This document shows, piece after piece, positions 1-7,522 of a stretch of DNA of 11,616 bases. Under the pieces are notes generated by a model that searched no databases, had not been told where the DNA came from, and saw only the letters and a program-made list of their open reading frames with translations. How positions within the stretch are numbered: the stretch's first letter is position 1; every line of letters starts with the position of its first letter. A program made the translations under genes and the position numbers. Source of the DNA: Methylacidiphilum caldifontis (lineage in GTDB: Bacteria > Verrucomicrobiota > Verrucomicrobiia > Methylacidiphilales > CAMAQI01); assembly GCA_945860255.1 (NCBI GenBank), contig CAMAQI010000063.1, positions 1 through 11,616 of the forward strand, written 5' to 3'.

Positions 1-186
1 GAGAATCCGAAAAATGGTTGGCTGGAGCCGAATCCGGAGCGTTGGTATGGGCGGGTGAAGCGATATTTACCAGAAGAAGCGGAAATAAAGCTCAATCCGA
101 GATCGCGAAGTGCGCGACTGCGGGTGGCCTGGAAAAGTTTGAAGGAAGAAAAAAAGAGGAAATATTATGAGCCGAAATCGAGTTAA
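1..186 (+). CDS. rsmH: RsmH (MraW), 16S rRNA C1402 N4-methyltransferase, C-terminal fragment
   Basis: This is the last 61 codons of a gene that begins before the window, ending at TAA 184-186. RsmH is a SAM-dependent enzyme that methylates N4 of C1402 in 16S rRNA. The fragment lies past the catalytic domain, but it contains the characteristic RsmH C-terminal signature NPRSRSARLRVA (residues 32-43 of the fragment), which in the family is usually NPR(A/S)RSAKLRVAE. After the signature there is a basic/acidic tail of about 18 residues. Position directly before an ftsL-like gene and ftsI is the standard place for rsmH in dcw clusters. Its last 20 nt overlap the start of the next gene in a different frame. 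The identification rests on this short motif and the context, because the SAM-binding domain is outside the window. Confidence 0.82.
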   Translation, partial: ENPKNGWLEPNPERWYGRVKRYLPEEAEIKLNPRSRSARLRVAWKSLKEEKKRKYYEPKSS

Positions 187-520
187 AAGCAGTCAATCAC
201 TTCATTGGGCGACCGTGCTTTTTTGGGTGGTGTTGGTCGGGATGATCGCCTCGCTCGGAGTCAGCTATCTTGTGTTGAAGAATCGGATTATTCGGATTGC
301 CGAAGAATCGCGAAAACAGGAGGTAGAGTTGATGAAATGGAAGGATCGCAATGCTCAGTTACAAGCGGCGATTCAAACCCTTCGTTCTCCGAAGGAGTTA
401 GAGAAAAAAATTTCGGGGATGGGATTGGTACGGGTTTCGGAGCTGCAATGGATTCGTATGGATAATGCGCCGGAGACCAAATTGGTGCGTGGAATGAATT
501 TTGACGGAAGGGAGCCATAA
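167..520 (+). CDS. ftsL: FtsL-like bitopic cell division protein
   Basis: A 117-residue protein with the FtsL architecture: a short basic cytoplasmic N-terminus (1-13), one hydrophobic membrane segment (about 14-37, rich in W/V/L/I), then a charged, heptad-like coiled coil (about 39-75) and a short periplasmic tail. FtsL forms a complex with FtsB and FtsQ that recruits and activates FtsW-FtsI at the septum. Sequence conservation in this family is very low, so the call comes from size, topology and position between rsmH and ftsI. A DivIC/FtsB-type protein would look similar. The start ATG at 167 has a good Shine-Dalgarno, AGAGGA at 155-160, six bases upstream. The first 20 nt overlap the end of rsmH, which suggests translational coupling. 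FtsI begins four bases after its stop. Confidence 0.75.
   Translation: MSRNRVKSSQSLHWATVLFWVVLVGMIASLGVSYLVLKNRIIRIAEESRKQEVELMKWKDRNAQLQAAIQTLRSPKELEKKISGMGLVRVSELQWIRMDNAPETKLVRGMNFDGREP
506..514 (+). promoter_or_regulatory. Shine-Dalgarno of ftsI that decides its start
   Basis: GGAAGGGAG lies at 506-514, inside the last codons of the ftsL-like gene and ten bases before ATG 525. The frame is open further upstream to a TTG at 501, but that TTG precedes this ribosome site. This supports ATG 525 as the true start. Confidence 0.6.
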
Positions 521-524
521 TCCA

Positions 525-2228
525 ATGTCTTTGCGCAACCGAGCACTAATATTGACCTGTTGTTTAGCCTTTGGCTTTACGATCGTCTCGCTCCGGCTTG
601 TGCAGATTCAGATTCTGGATGGAGATCGTTTTCATCAGGAAGCGATTCGAAATCACTTTGAGCGTGTAGCGGTGGCACCGACTCGCGGGATGATTCTGGA
701 TTCACATGGGACGATTTTGGCGAAGACGCATGTCGTTTATGATGTTCGAATGGATGGAAAAGAGCTCAAGAAGCCAGAGCAGGATTTGCCTTTAATTTCA
801 AAGATTCTAGAGATTCCTCTCGCTCAATTAAAAGCGGTCTATTCCCCCACGAAACGATATGAGCTTTTGAAGACGAATCTTCCGGAGGAGACGGTCTCTG
901 CGCTGAAGGATTTAAAGTTAAAATCATTGATCTTTGAAAGAAAAGCGATTCGTGCTTATCCGAATGGAGAGCATGGAAGTCATGCCATCGGATTTGTGGA
1001 TCAGCAATGTTCTGGGGTTATGGGGATTGAACGGTTGATGAATAAAGAGCTCAAGGGAATTTCGGGGGAGCGTTGGATCGAGCGGGATGTACGCAAACGA
1101 GAGATTGCCGCCTATCGGCGTAAAGATGTGCGTCCTGTCGATGGAATGAATGTTCAGTTGACTTTGGATTTGGGGATTCAGCATGTGGTTGAGGAGTCGA
1201 TCACTCGTGTGATGGAGAAGACTAAAGCAAATGCGGTTTACTCCATTGTGATGCGGCCGAAGACGGGTGAGATTTTAGCGATGGCAAGTCGTCCGAACTT
1301 CGATCCGAATCAAGGAGGAGCGAAAGAGTTGAGTCAGTTGCGGAATCGTTGTTTGACGGATGTGGTCGAGCCAGGATCAACCTTTAAAATTGTGACCTTA
1401 GCAGGAGTTTTGCAAGAGGGGCTGATGTCGTTGAATACACAAATTTTCTGTGAAAATGGAAGTTTTTATTTTGGCGGTAAATTGCTGCATGATGATGAGG
1501 CGAATGGGGTATTAACGGTTGAGGAGGTCTTGGCGCGTTCGAGTAATATCGGATTTTGTAAGATGGGATTGGCGCTCGGGGATGAACGACTTTATACCTA
1601 TTCAAAGCAGTTTGGATTTGGAGCGGTCACCGGTATGATGATGGGACAGGGGGAGAGTGCGGGAATTTTAAATCCGTTGCATCGTTGGACGAAGGTTTCG
1701 ATTTCACGGATTCCGATGGGACATGAAATTGGGGTGACGCCGATTCAAATGGTGAGTGCGTATAGTGCGATTGCGAATGGGGGACGGCTGATGGAACCGC
1801 GATTGATTCGTTCGATATCCGATCATCAAGGCAGAGTGGTTCGAGCCTTTCCTCCTCATGTGATTCGTCAGGTGATTCAGGAAAAGACAGCGAATCTTGT
1901 TTCTGGGGCATTGACTCGTGTCTTGTCTTCTGATGGAACAGGAAAGCGTGCGAATGTTCCTGGCTTTACCGTTGCGGGAAAAACGGGGACGGCGCAAAAA
2001 GTGATTAATGGGACTTATTCGAAAGAAAAATATTTAGCCTCATTTGTCGGTTATATGCCTCAGGAAAATCCGGAATTTGTGATTTTGGTCATGGTGGACG
2101 AACCGAAGGGGCGTGAGTATCACGGCGGACAAGTGGCGGCTCCTGCTTTTGCGGAGATGGCGGCCCAGATTGCTCAATCGCTTAATTTAGTTCCTAAAAG
2201 TGCTCCAGCAACAAAGGCGGCGCTATGA
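525..2228 (+). CDS. ftsI: FtsI/PBP3, septal peptidoglycan D,D-transpeptidase (class B PBP)
   Basis: A 567-residue class B penicillin-binding protein that crosslinks septal peptidoglycan in the periplasm, paired with FtsW. From the N-terminus: a membrane anchor (about residues 7-27), a pedestal/dimerisation region starting near the TRGMILDSHG motif (about 53-62), and a transpeptidase domain from about 215 on. The three active-site motifs are intact: SxxK as STFK with nucleophile Ser285, SxN as SSN (339-341), and KTGT (486-489). The C-terminus ends soon after the domain with no PASTA repeats, which argues for FtsI and against a SpoVD/PBP2x-type protein. The ATG at 525 is chosen over TTG 501 because of the ribosome site just upstream and because the extra eight residues look unlike coding sequence. 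Its stop overlaps the murE start as ATGA. Size is typical for the family. Confidence 0.95.
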   Translation: MSLRNRALILTCCLAFGFTIVSLRLVQIQILDGDRFHQEAIRNHFERVAVAPTRGMILDSHGTILAKTHVVYDVRMDGKELKKPEQDLPLISKILEIPLAQLKAVYSPTKRYELLKTNLPEETVSALKDLKLKSLIFERKAIRAYPNGEHGSHAIGFVDQQCSGVMGIERLMNKELKGISGERWIERDVRKREIAAYRRKDVRPVDGMNVQLTLDLGIQHVVEESITRVMEKTKANAVYSIVMRPKTGEILAMASRPNFDPNQGGAKELSQLRNRCLTDVVEPGSTFKIVTLAGVLQEGLMSLNTQIFCENGSFYFGGKLLHDDEANGVLTVEEVLARSSNIGFCKMGLALGDERLYTYSKQFGFGAVTGMMMGQGESAGILNPLHRWTKVSISRIPMGHEIGVTPIQMVSAYSAIANGGRLMEPRLIRSISDHQGRVVRAFPPHVIRQVIQEKTANLVSGALTRVLSSDGTGKRANVPGFTVAGKTGTAQKVINGTYSKEKYLASFVGYMPQENPEFVILVMVDEPKGREYHGGQVAAPAFAEMAAQIAQSLNLVPKSAPATKAAL

Positions 2229-3694
2229 AGCAATCGCAACTCCAATCTTTACTTCCTGAAGCGATTTTTAAAGGAGAACTCCACGGAGAGATACGGGGCT
2301 TGAGTTATGACTCGCGTCGTGTTCGATCGGGAGATCTCTTTTTTGCGTGGAAAGGGGATAAATCGGATGGGCATCAATATTTACTTCAAGCGATCGAAAA
2401 AGGGGCGGTGGGATTTATCGTGGAGAAAATTTCTGCAGCGTTACCTCCGCAGTTTTTACAAATTGAGGTCAAACGGGTACGTGAAGCCCTTGCTCGGATT
2501 GCCTCTGTTTTTCATCACGATCCGAGTCATCAATTAGCGTTGATTGGAGTGACCGGAACGAATGGAAAGACGACGACGGCTTATTTAACGAAGCATCTTC
2601 TTCAATCAAGCGGATGGAATTCCGGGCTGATCGGAACGATTCGCTATGAAATTGGCGATCGTGTAATTCCTTCGACGCGAACAACACCCGAAGGATCTGA
2701 TTTACAGGATCTGTTTTCGCAGATGGTGAAAGATGGCGCACGGGCCTCGGTGATGGAGGTCTCTTCTCATGCTTTAGATCAAGGACGTGTGGCAGGAACG
2801 AAATTTCAAGTGGTTGTTTATACAAATCTCACTCAAGATCATCTTGATTATCATGGATCGATGGAGAGATATTTTCAGGCTAAATTGAGTCTATTTACGG
2901 GATTGCAATCAGGAGCGAGTGCCGTAATTAATTTGGATGATTCGCATGCAATGAAAGTGATTAAATCGCTTCCTTCGAATGTGACTCCGATTACCGTGAG
3001 TGTTGAGGAACATCCCGAAGCGACGCTTTTGGCTCGTAAAGTGGTTTGTCATACTGGCGGGACAGAGTTTGAGTTGGTTTATCAAGGGGCTACTTTTGCA
3101 ATTTCAACTCCGTTGATTGGGATGTTCAATGTGGCGAATACGCTTTGTGCGATGGCCGCCGTTTTGGCTTTAGGGATTTCAACAGAAACGATGATCGACC
3201 ATTTGCAGAACATTCCTCAAGTTCCTGGTCGTTTGGAAAAAATCATGCGTCAGGATGGATTAACGGCGGTGGTTGATTATGCGCATACGGAAGATGCGTT
3301 GCGAAAAACGTTGACGACCCTTCGGGATTTGAATCCGAGAAAATTAGTCGTCGTGATTGGATGTGGGGGGAATCGTGATGCCTCGAAGCGTCCGAAGATG
3401 GCGCGTGCGGCGGTAGAACTTGCGGATCTTGCTATTTTTACTTCCGATAATCCTCGTTATGAATCGGCTACTGCGATTTTAGAGCAAATGGAAGCAGGGG
3501 TGATGGGGGCAAAGAATTATCTTAAAATTGAAGATCGAAAGTTAGCCATTTTAAAGGCTTTGAATGAAGCGCAATCGAGCGACCTCGTTTGTATTGCGGG
3601 CAAAGGTCATGAGGTGACGCAGGAGATTGGCGGACGATATCTTTCTTTTGATGATTGCGAAGTGGTTCGAGAATGTATGGGGATTCTTGTATGA
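2225..3694 (+). CDS. murE: MurE, UDP-MurNAc-L-Ala-D-Glu:meso-diaminopimelate ligase
   Basis: A 489-residue cytoplasmic Mur ligase that adds the third stem-peptide residue to UDP-MurNAc-L-Ala-D-Glu using ATP. Visible motifs: an N-terminal uridine-binding domain (about 1-95, with SYDSRRV at 27-33), the ATP-binding P-loop GVTGTNGKTTT (108-118), the lysine expected to be carbamylated in YFQAKLSLF (Lys220), DYAHT (351-355), the substrate-specificity motif DNPR (408-411), and GKGHE (459-463). DNPR is the signature of meso-DAP-specific MurE, as opposed to the L-lysine enzymes of many Gram-positives, so this organism should have mDAP peptidoglycan. The start overlaps the ftsI stop as ATGA and has AAAGG at 2213-2217, seven bases upstream. 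The 3' end overlaps murF in the same way. Confidence 0.97.
   Translation: MKQSQLQSLLPEAIFKGELHGEIRGLSYDSRRVRSGDLFFAWKGDKSDGHQYLLQAIEKGAVGFIVEKISAALPPQFLQIEVKRVREALARIASVFHHDPSHQLALIGVTGTNGKTTTAYLTKHLLQSSGWNSGLIGTIRYEIGDRVIPSTRTTPEGSDLQDLFSQMVKDGARASVMEVSSHALDQGRVAGTKFQVVVYTNLTQDHLDYHGSMERYFQAKLSLFTGLQSGASAVINLDDSHAMKVIKSLPSNVTPITVSVEEHPEATLLARKVVCHTGGTEFELVYQGATFAISTPLIGMFNVANTLCAMAAVLALGISTETMIDHLQNIPQVPGRLEKIMRQDGLTAVVDYAHTEDALRKTLTTLRDLNPRKLVVVIGCGGNRDASKRPKMARAAVELADLAIFTSDNPRYESATAILEQMEAGVMGAKNYLKIEDRKLAILKALNEAQSSDLVCIAGKGHEVTQEIGGRYLSFDDCEVVRECMGILV
3679..3683 (+). promoter_or_regulatory. Shine-Dalgarno of murF that decides its start
   Basis: GGGGA lies within the last codons of murE, seven bases before ATG 3691. 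The murF frame is open upstream to TTG 3655, but this site and the ATGA overlap with the murE stop favour ATG 3691. Confidence 0.6.
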
Positions 3695-5073
3695 GAGAGA
3701 TCACCGTTCACGATTTAGCTGAGGCAATGGGGGGAACCGTTCTTCGGGGAGGTGGGTCGATTTCACGACTTCATACCGATACGCGGACGATTCGGGTTGG
3801 AGATTGTTTCGTTGCTTTGTCTGGAGAGAATTATGATGGGCATCAGTATGTGATCGCAAGTGCGCAGGGGGGGGCTGTTGCGGCGGTTGTTTCGACGGTA
3901 CCGGAAGGGGATTTGCCTGAATCGTTTGGTTTGATTTTGGTGGAGGCCCCCCTTCAAGCATTACAGCGTTACGCCGGTTTTTATCGCAAAAGCCTTCCGG
4001 TTCATGTCGTTGGAATCACGGGAAGCAGTGGGAAGACGAGTACGAAAGAATTTATTAAATCGGTGCTATCCCAGAAGTTTAAGACCGTGGCGACCGCTGG
4101 AAATTTAAACAATCATATTGGGGTTCCTTTAACTCTTTTATCGTTGGAGCCAGAAACGGAGTGGGCAGTCGTGGAGATGGGGATGAATCACCCTGGGGAA
4201 ATTGAACCGTTAGCAACGATGAGTGCGCCTGATTATGGGGTGATCACTCGGGTGGGTCAGGCTCACATCGAAAATTTTAAGAATATTCAAGGGATTGCTC
4301 AAGAGAAGTCGGAATTATTACGGGCATTGAAATCGACTGGAAAAGCCTTTATTCCTGCAAAGGATTGTTTTTGTTCTTATCTCAGTGGGCGTACGGAGGC
4401 TTCGATTATTTATGTTGGTGAGTCGAACTCCTCTCGTTGGAAAGCAAAAGAGGTTCAAGTGACGGCACAAGGGTTGGATTTTTTGCTGGAACATGACGGA
4501 AGGAGTGTTGCTGTTCGACTTCCTCTCTGGAATCAAGTGATGATTACAAACGCTCTTTTGGCAGCTGCAGTGGGATTTGAGGCAGGGGTTTCTTTGGAGC
4601 AAATCGCGTGGGGACTTCAACAGGTCGAACTGCCAGGACAACGGATGAAAGTTTATCGTCATGAGGGTGCGATCTGGATTAATGATTCCTACAATGCGAA
4701 TCCGGAATCAATGGAGTCCGCAGTGGATACCTTAATGGAAATTCCATTTAATGGGGTGCGCGTTGCAGTGTTAGGAAGCATGGGAGAGCTTGGGGTGCAG
4801 GCGGAGATGTTGCATCGAGAAATCGGTTCCTATGCAGCACGTCATGGAGTGAATCAGGTCGTAGCGGTCGGTCCGATGGCTCATTCGATTGCTGAAGGGG
4901 TTCGTCTGGTATCCGAGTCAAAGACGGAGGTTCTTACGGCTTTGGATGCTGCGGAGTCGATTGAAATTTTAGAACGTTCCGATCTCAAGCGAGCGGTGTT
5001 GGTGAAGGGATCTCGATTTATGAAGCTTGAAAAAGTCGTTGAGCATTTTACAGGACAAGGGGGGGGGCACTAA
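3691..5073 (+). CDS. murF: MurF, UDP-MurNAc-tripeptide:D-Ala-D-Ala ligase
   Basis: A 460-residue cytoplasmic ATP-dependent ligase that attaches D-Ala-D-Ala to UDP-MurNAc-tripeptide, giving the pentapeptide used by MraY. Motifs, numbered from ATG 3691: HTDTR in the N-terminal substrate domain (28-32), P-loop GITGSSGKTST (108-118), LNNHIG (139-144), EMGMN (162-166), the adenine-side motif DSYNANP (332-338), LGSMGELG (361-368) and KGSR near the C-terminus (439-442). The SSGKTST form of the P-loop and DSYNANP are typical of MurF and separate it from MurC, D and E. The start forms an ATGA overlap with the murE stop, and a longer TTG start at 3655 is less likely. The gene holds two long poly-G tracts, G8 at 3867-3874 (codons 59-62) and G9 at 5059-5067 at its very end. 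The stop is one base from the mraY start. Confidence 0.97.
   Translation: MREITVHDLAEAMGGTVLRGGGSISRLHTDTRTIRVGDCFVALSGENYDGHQYVIASAQGGAVAAVVSTVPEGDLPESFGLILVEAPLQALQRYAGFYRKSLPVHVVGITGSSGKTSTKEFIKSVLSQKFKTVATAGNLNNHIGVPLTLLSLEPETEWAVVEMGMNHPGEIEPLATMSAPDYGVITRVGQAHIENFKNIQGIAQEKSELLRALKSTGKAFIPAKDCFCSYLSGRTEASIIYVGESNSSRWKAKEVQVTAQGLDFLLEHDGRSVAVRLPLWNQVMITNALLAAAVGFEAGVSLEQIAWGLQQVELPGQRMKVYRHEGAIWINDSYNANPESMESAVDTLMEIPFNGVRVAVLGSMGELGVQAEMLHREIGSYAARHGVNQVVAVGPMAHSIAEGVRLVSESKTEVLTALDAAESIEILERSDLKRAVLVKGSRFMKLEKVVEHFTGQGGGH
3867..3874 (+). repeat. Poly-G tract (G8) inside murF
   Basis: Eight consecutive G bases span codons 59-62 of murF (Gln-Gly-Gly-Ala). A length change here would shift the frame early and destroy the enzyme, so if the tract varies it should be selected against in an essential gene. 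Confidence 0.9.
5059..5067 (+). repeat. Poly-G tract (G9) at the murF-mraY junction
   Basis: Nine consecutive G bases encode three glycines just before the last residue of MurF and lie seven bases upstream of the mraY ATG (5075), so the tract probably also serves as part of the mraY ribosome site (AAGG at its left edge). The mraY frame is open across the tract. Loss of one G would join murF to mraY in frame. Confidence 0.85.
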
Positions 5074-5074
5074 T

Positions 5075-6175
5075 ATGTTTTATTATCTTCATCAATGGGC
5101 GAGCGATCTCGGATTTTTGAACGTCTTTCGTTATGTGACCTTTCGTGCGATTGGGGCGGCATTAACTGCATTAATTCTTTGTTTGTGGTTAGGGCCGATG
5201 ACGATTCGCTTGCTCACGCGTTTGAAATTAGGTCAACCATTACGAGGGAAAGAGGAGGTGCATCAACTTGCGGATCTTCATAGTGCTAAGAAAGGGACTC
5301 CGACGATGGGAGGGCTGCTCATTTTATTTTCGGTGACCTTATCGACGTTGCTTTGGGCGCGCCTCGATCAAACGGTACTTTGGCTTGCTCTGATCGGAAT
5401 GCTTCTTTTAGGGCTGGTCGGATTTGCAGATGACTATTTGAAGGTTACTAAGAAAAAGTCAGCAGGAATTCCTGGTCGGATTAAATTGGCAGGTCAGTTT
5501 CTCGTTGCTGTTGGAGTTGCCTTTGTATTAATGGCAAGTCCGGCGCATCGCGAGGCGTGCGAAATGATTTTTGTCCCGTTCATGAAGACACCGCTGCTCA
5601 CCGATATTGGATGGTGGGTGATACCTTTTTTTGCGATCGTCGTGATGGGAACCTCCAATGCGGTGAATTTGACCGATGGTTTAGATGGATTAGCCGCCGG
5701 TTGTACAGTGAGTGTGATGTTGGTCTTTGCGGTGTTTTCATATCTTTCAGGACATCTCGATCTCGCAAAGTATCTCTATCTTCCGCATACTCCAGGGGGA
5801 GGAGAGCTCGCTGTTTTTTGTGCAGCGATGGCGGGAGCCGCGCTTGGTTTTCTTTGGTATAATTGCCATCCCGCACAAGTGTTCATGGGAGATACAGGAT
5901 CGCTTGCGATTGGGGGAGGGCTTGGAGTTGTGGCCATTTGTATTAACCAAGAGCTACTTTTGATCATTGCGGGCGGGGTATTTGTGATGGAGGCGGGATC
6001 GGTATTGTTGCAGGTCGCCTCCTTTAAACTGACTGGAAAACGAATCTTTGCGATGTCGCCGATTCATCATCATTTTGAACTGAAGGGTTGGAAAGAGACG
6101 ATGGTCGTAACCCGCTTCTGGATCTTGAGTTTCCTTTTTGCGGTGATTGCAATTTCAACACTGAAAATAAGATAA
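5075..6175 (+). CDS. mraY: MraY, phospho-MurNAc-pentapeptide translocase (lipid I synthase)
   Basis: A 366-residue polytopic inner-membrane enzyme that transfers phospho-MurNAc-pentapeptide from UDP to undecaprenyl phosphate, producing lipid I. Family signatures are all present, numbered from ATG 5075: TPTMGG (about 75-80), catalytic Asp pair in DDYLK (119-123), NAVNLTDGLDGLAAG (195-209), MGDTGSLA (271-278) and the triple-His motif SPIHHHFELKGW (328-339). Many hydrophobic segments agree with the ten-helix fold, and the length is normal. An upstream in-frame TTG at 5027 would add 16 residues, but those lie inside murF and resemble MurF coding read out of frame. ATG 5075 follows the murF stop by one base and has a G-rich ribosome site. 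The murD ATG follows its stop by one base. Confidence 0.97.
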   Translation: MFYYLHQWASDLGFLNVFRYVTFRAIGAALTALILCLWLGPMTIRLLTRLKLGQPLRGKEEVHQLADLHSAKKGTPTMGGLLILFSVTLSTLLWARLDQTVLWLALIGMLLLGLVGFADDYLKVTKKKSAGIPGRIKLAGQFLVAVGVAFVLMASPAHREACEMIFVPFMKTPLLTDIGWWVIPFFAIVVMGTSNAVNLTDGLDGLAAGCTVSVMLVFAVFSYLSGHLDLAKYLYLPHTPGGGELAVFCAAMAGAALGFLWYNCHPAQVFMGDTGSLAIGGGLGVVAICINQELLLIIAGGVFVMEAGSVLLQVASFKLTGKRIFAMSPIHHHFELKGWKETMVVTRFWILSFLFAVIAISTLKIR

Positions 6176-6176
6176 C

Positions 6177-7505
6177 ATGAAGATAAAAGGTCAACATCTT
6201 CTGATTTTGGGGCTCGGCGTGAGCGGCTTTGAGGCCGCCCGTCTTGCTCGTGGACTTGGTGCAGTTGTGACCGTGTGTGATGAAGCAATGCGTCCGACGA
6301 TTCGCGATAAAGGTCTTACGTTGGAAAAAGAGGGGATCACGGTTCATTTAGGGGGGAATTTAAAAATGCCTGCTTGTGATCTTGTGATTGTGAGTCCAGG
6401 GATTGATTTACAGTCTGATTTTGCAAAGAAAGCGATTCCTTTGGGAGTTCCTGTTATTGGGGAGTTAGAGTTTGCCTCTTGGTTCTGTCAGGTTCCGATG
6501 ATTGCGATTACAGGAACCAACGGAAAGACGACGACGACGGAGTTGATTTCTGCGGCCTTGATCAAGGCGGGCAAAAAAACGGAGGCCGTCGGCAATATCG
6601 GGAAAGCCCTTTCGATTGTGGCAAATCATTCCTGCAACTATGACTGCCTAGTGATTGAGGTGAGCTCTTTTCAGTTGGAGACCATCCGTGATTTTTCTCC
6701 TCATATTGCCTTGCATTTGAATTTAACTCCAGATCACTTGGATCGTTACGAGTCGATGCGTGATTACGGTCGTGCCAAAGAACGTATTTTTGAGAATCAG
6801 AAATCGAGCGACTTTGCGGTCGTGAATTCAAATTTAACCCTTCAACCCTTCAAAGCTCGAAAGATAACCTTTAGTGGGGTTGATCCAAAGGCTGATTATC
6901 GATTTGAAAATGGAGTCCTCTTCGCCGGTTTTGAGCGCCTCATGAGCATGAGTGAATCGCAGCTTTTGGGGATGCATAATGTGGAGAATATTTTAGCCAC
7001 GCTTGCGACTGCGGATTTGCTTGGAGTTGATCGCAAGTTAGTCATGGAATCGATTTGTGAGTATCGTCCTAAAGCGCATCGATGTGAGCGTGTGGGAGAG
7101 TTTGAGGGAATTCTTTATATTAATGATTCGAAAGGAACGAATGCCGATGCTGTTGAAAAGGCCTTAAGTTCCTTAAGTCGTCCTGTGGTCTTGATCGCGG
7201 GAGGAAAAGATAAGGGACTTTCCTTTACGGAGTTGCGCTCGGTGATTTCTCAAAAAGTGAAGCATGCGATTCTCATCGGAGAGACTCGAGATCAAATTGC
7301 TCAGGAGTGGGATCAAGTGATTTCGTTAGAAAAAGCGACTTCGCTTCGTGAGGCTGTGGAGCTCGCTCGTCGTGCCGCGAGTCGTGGCGATATCATTTTA
7401 CTTTCCCCTGGATGTTCGAGCTTCGACATGTTTCGAAGCTATGAAGATCGGGGAGATCAATTTCGCCAAGAGGTCTTGGCGATTCATCAATCCAAACAAA
7501 CCTAA
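6177..7505 (+). CDS. murD: MurD, UDP-MurNAc-L-Ala:D-glutamate ligase
   Basis: A 442-residue cytoplasmic ligase that adds D-Glu, the second stem residue, to UDP-MurNAc-L-Ala. Visible in order: an N-terminal Rossmann-like glycine loop GLGVSG (12-17), SPGI (73-76), the P-loop TGTNGKTTT (112-120), EVSSFQLE (161-168), NLTPDHLDRY (182-191), a lysine in DYGRAKERIF (Lys201) that should be the carbamylated residue, NDSKGTN (316-322), GGKDKG (342-347) and LSPGCSSFDMF (409-419). EVSSFQLE and SPGCSSFDMF are characteristic of MurD. The start lies one base after the mraY stop, and no convincing Shine-Dalgarno precedes it (upstream bases are A/T-rich), so translation probably depends on coupling to mraY. 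The next gene begins 17 nt downstream. Confidence 0.97.
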   Translation: MKIKGQHLLILGLGVSGFEAARLARGLGAVVTVCDEAMRPTIRDKGLTLEKEGITVHLGGNLKMPACDLVIVSPGIDLQSDFAKKAIPLGVPVIGELEFASWFCQVPMIAITGTNGKTTTTELISAALIKAGKKTEAVGNIGKALSIVANHSCNYDCLVIEVSSFQLETIRDFSPHIALHLNLTPDHLDRYESMRDYGRAKERIFENQKSSDFAVVNSNLTLQPFKARKITFSGVDPKADYRFENGVLFAGFERLMSMSESQLLGMHNVENILATLATADLLGVDRKLVMESICEYRPKAHRCERVGEFEGILYINDSKGTNADAVEKALSSLSRPVVLIAGGKDKGLSFTELRSVISQKVKHAILIGETRDQIAQEWDQVISLEKATSLREAVELARRAASRGDIILLSPGCSSFDMFRSYEDRGDQFRQEVLAIHQSKQT

Positions 7506-7522
7506 CCGACTGGAGTAAATAT

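Noticed and set aside
501..524. Upstream TTG start for ftsI adding eight residues
   Set aside because: It would place the start before the Shine-Dalgarno at 506-514 and inside the ftsL-like gene; ATG 525 fits spacing and family N-termini better.
2469..2825. 118-codon open frame on the - strand inside murE
   Set aside because: It is antisense to the P-loop region of murE, has no recognisable motif and no independent ribosome site or promoter that I can see.
3655..3690. Upstream TTG start for murF adding twelve residues
   Set aside because: ATG 3691 has a ribosome site (GGGGA) seven bases upstream and makes the usual ATGA overlap with the murE stop.
5027..5074. Upstream TTG start for mraY adding sixteen residues
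   Set aside because: The extra residues are murF sequence read in another frame, and MraY proteins normally begin close to the first membrane segment, as from ATG 5075.
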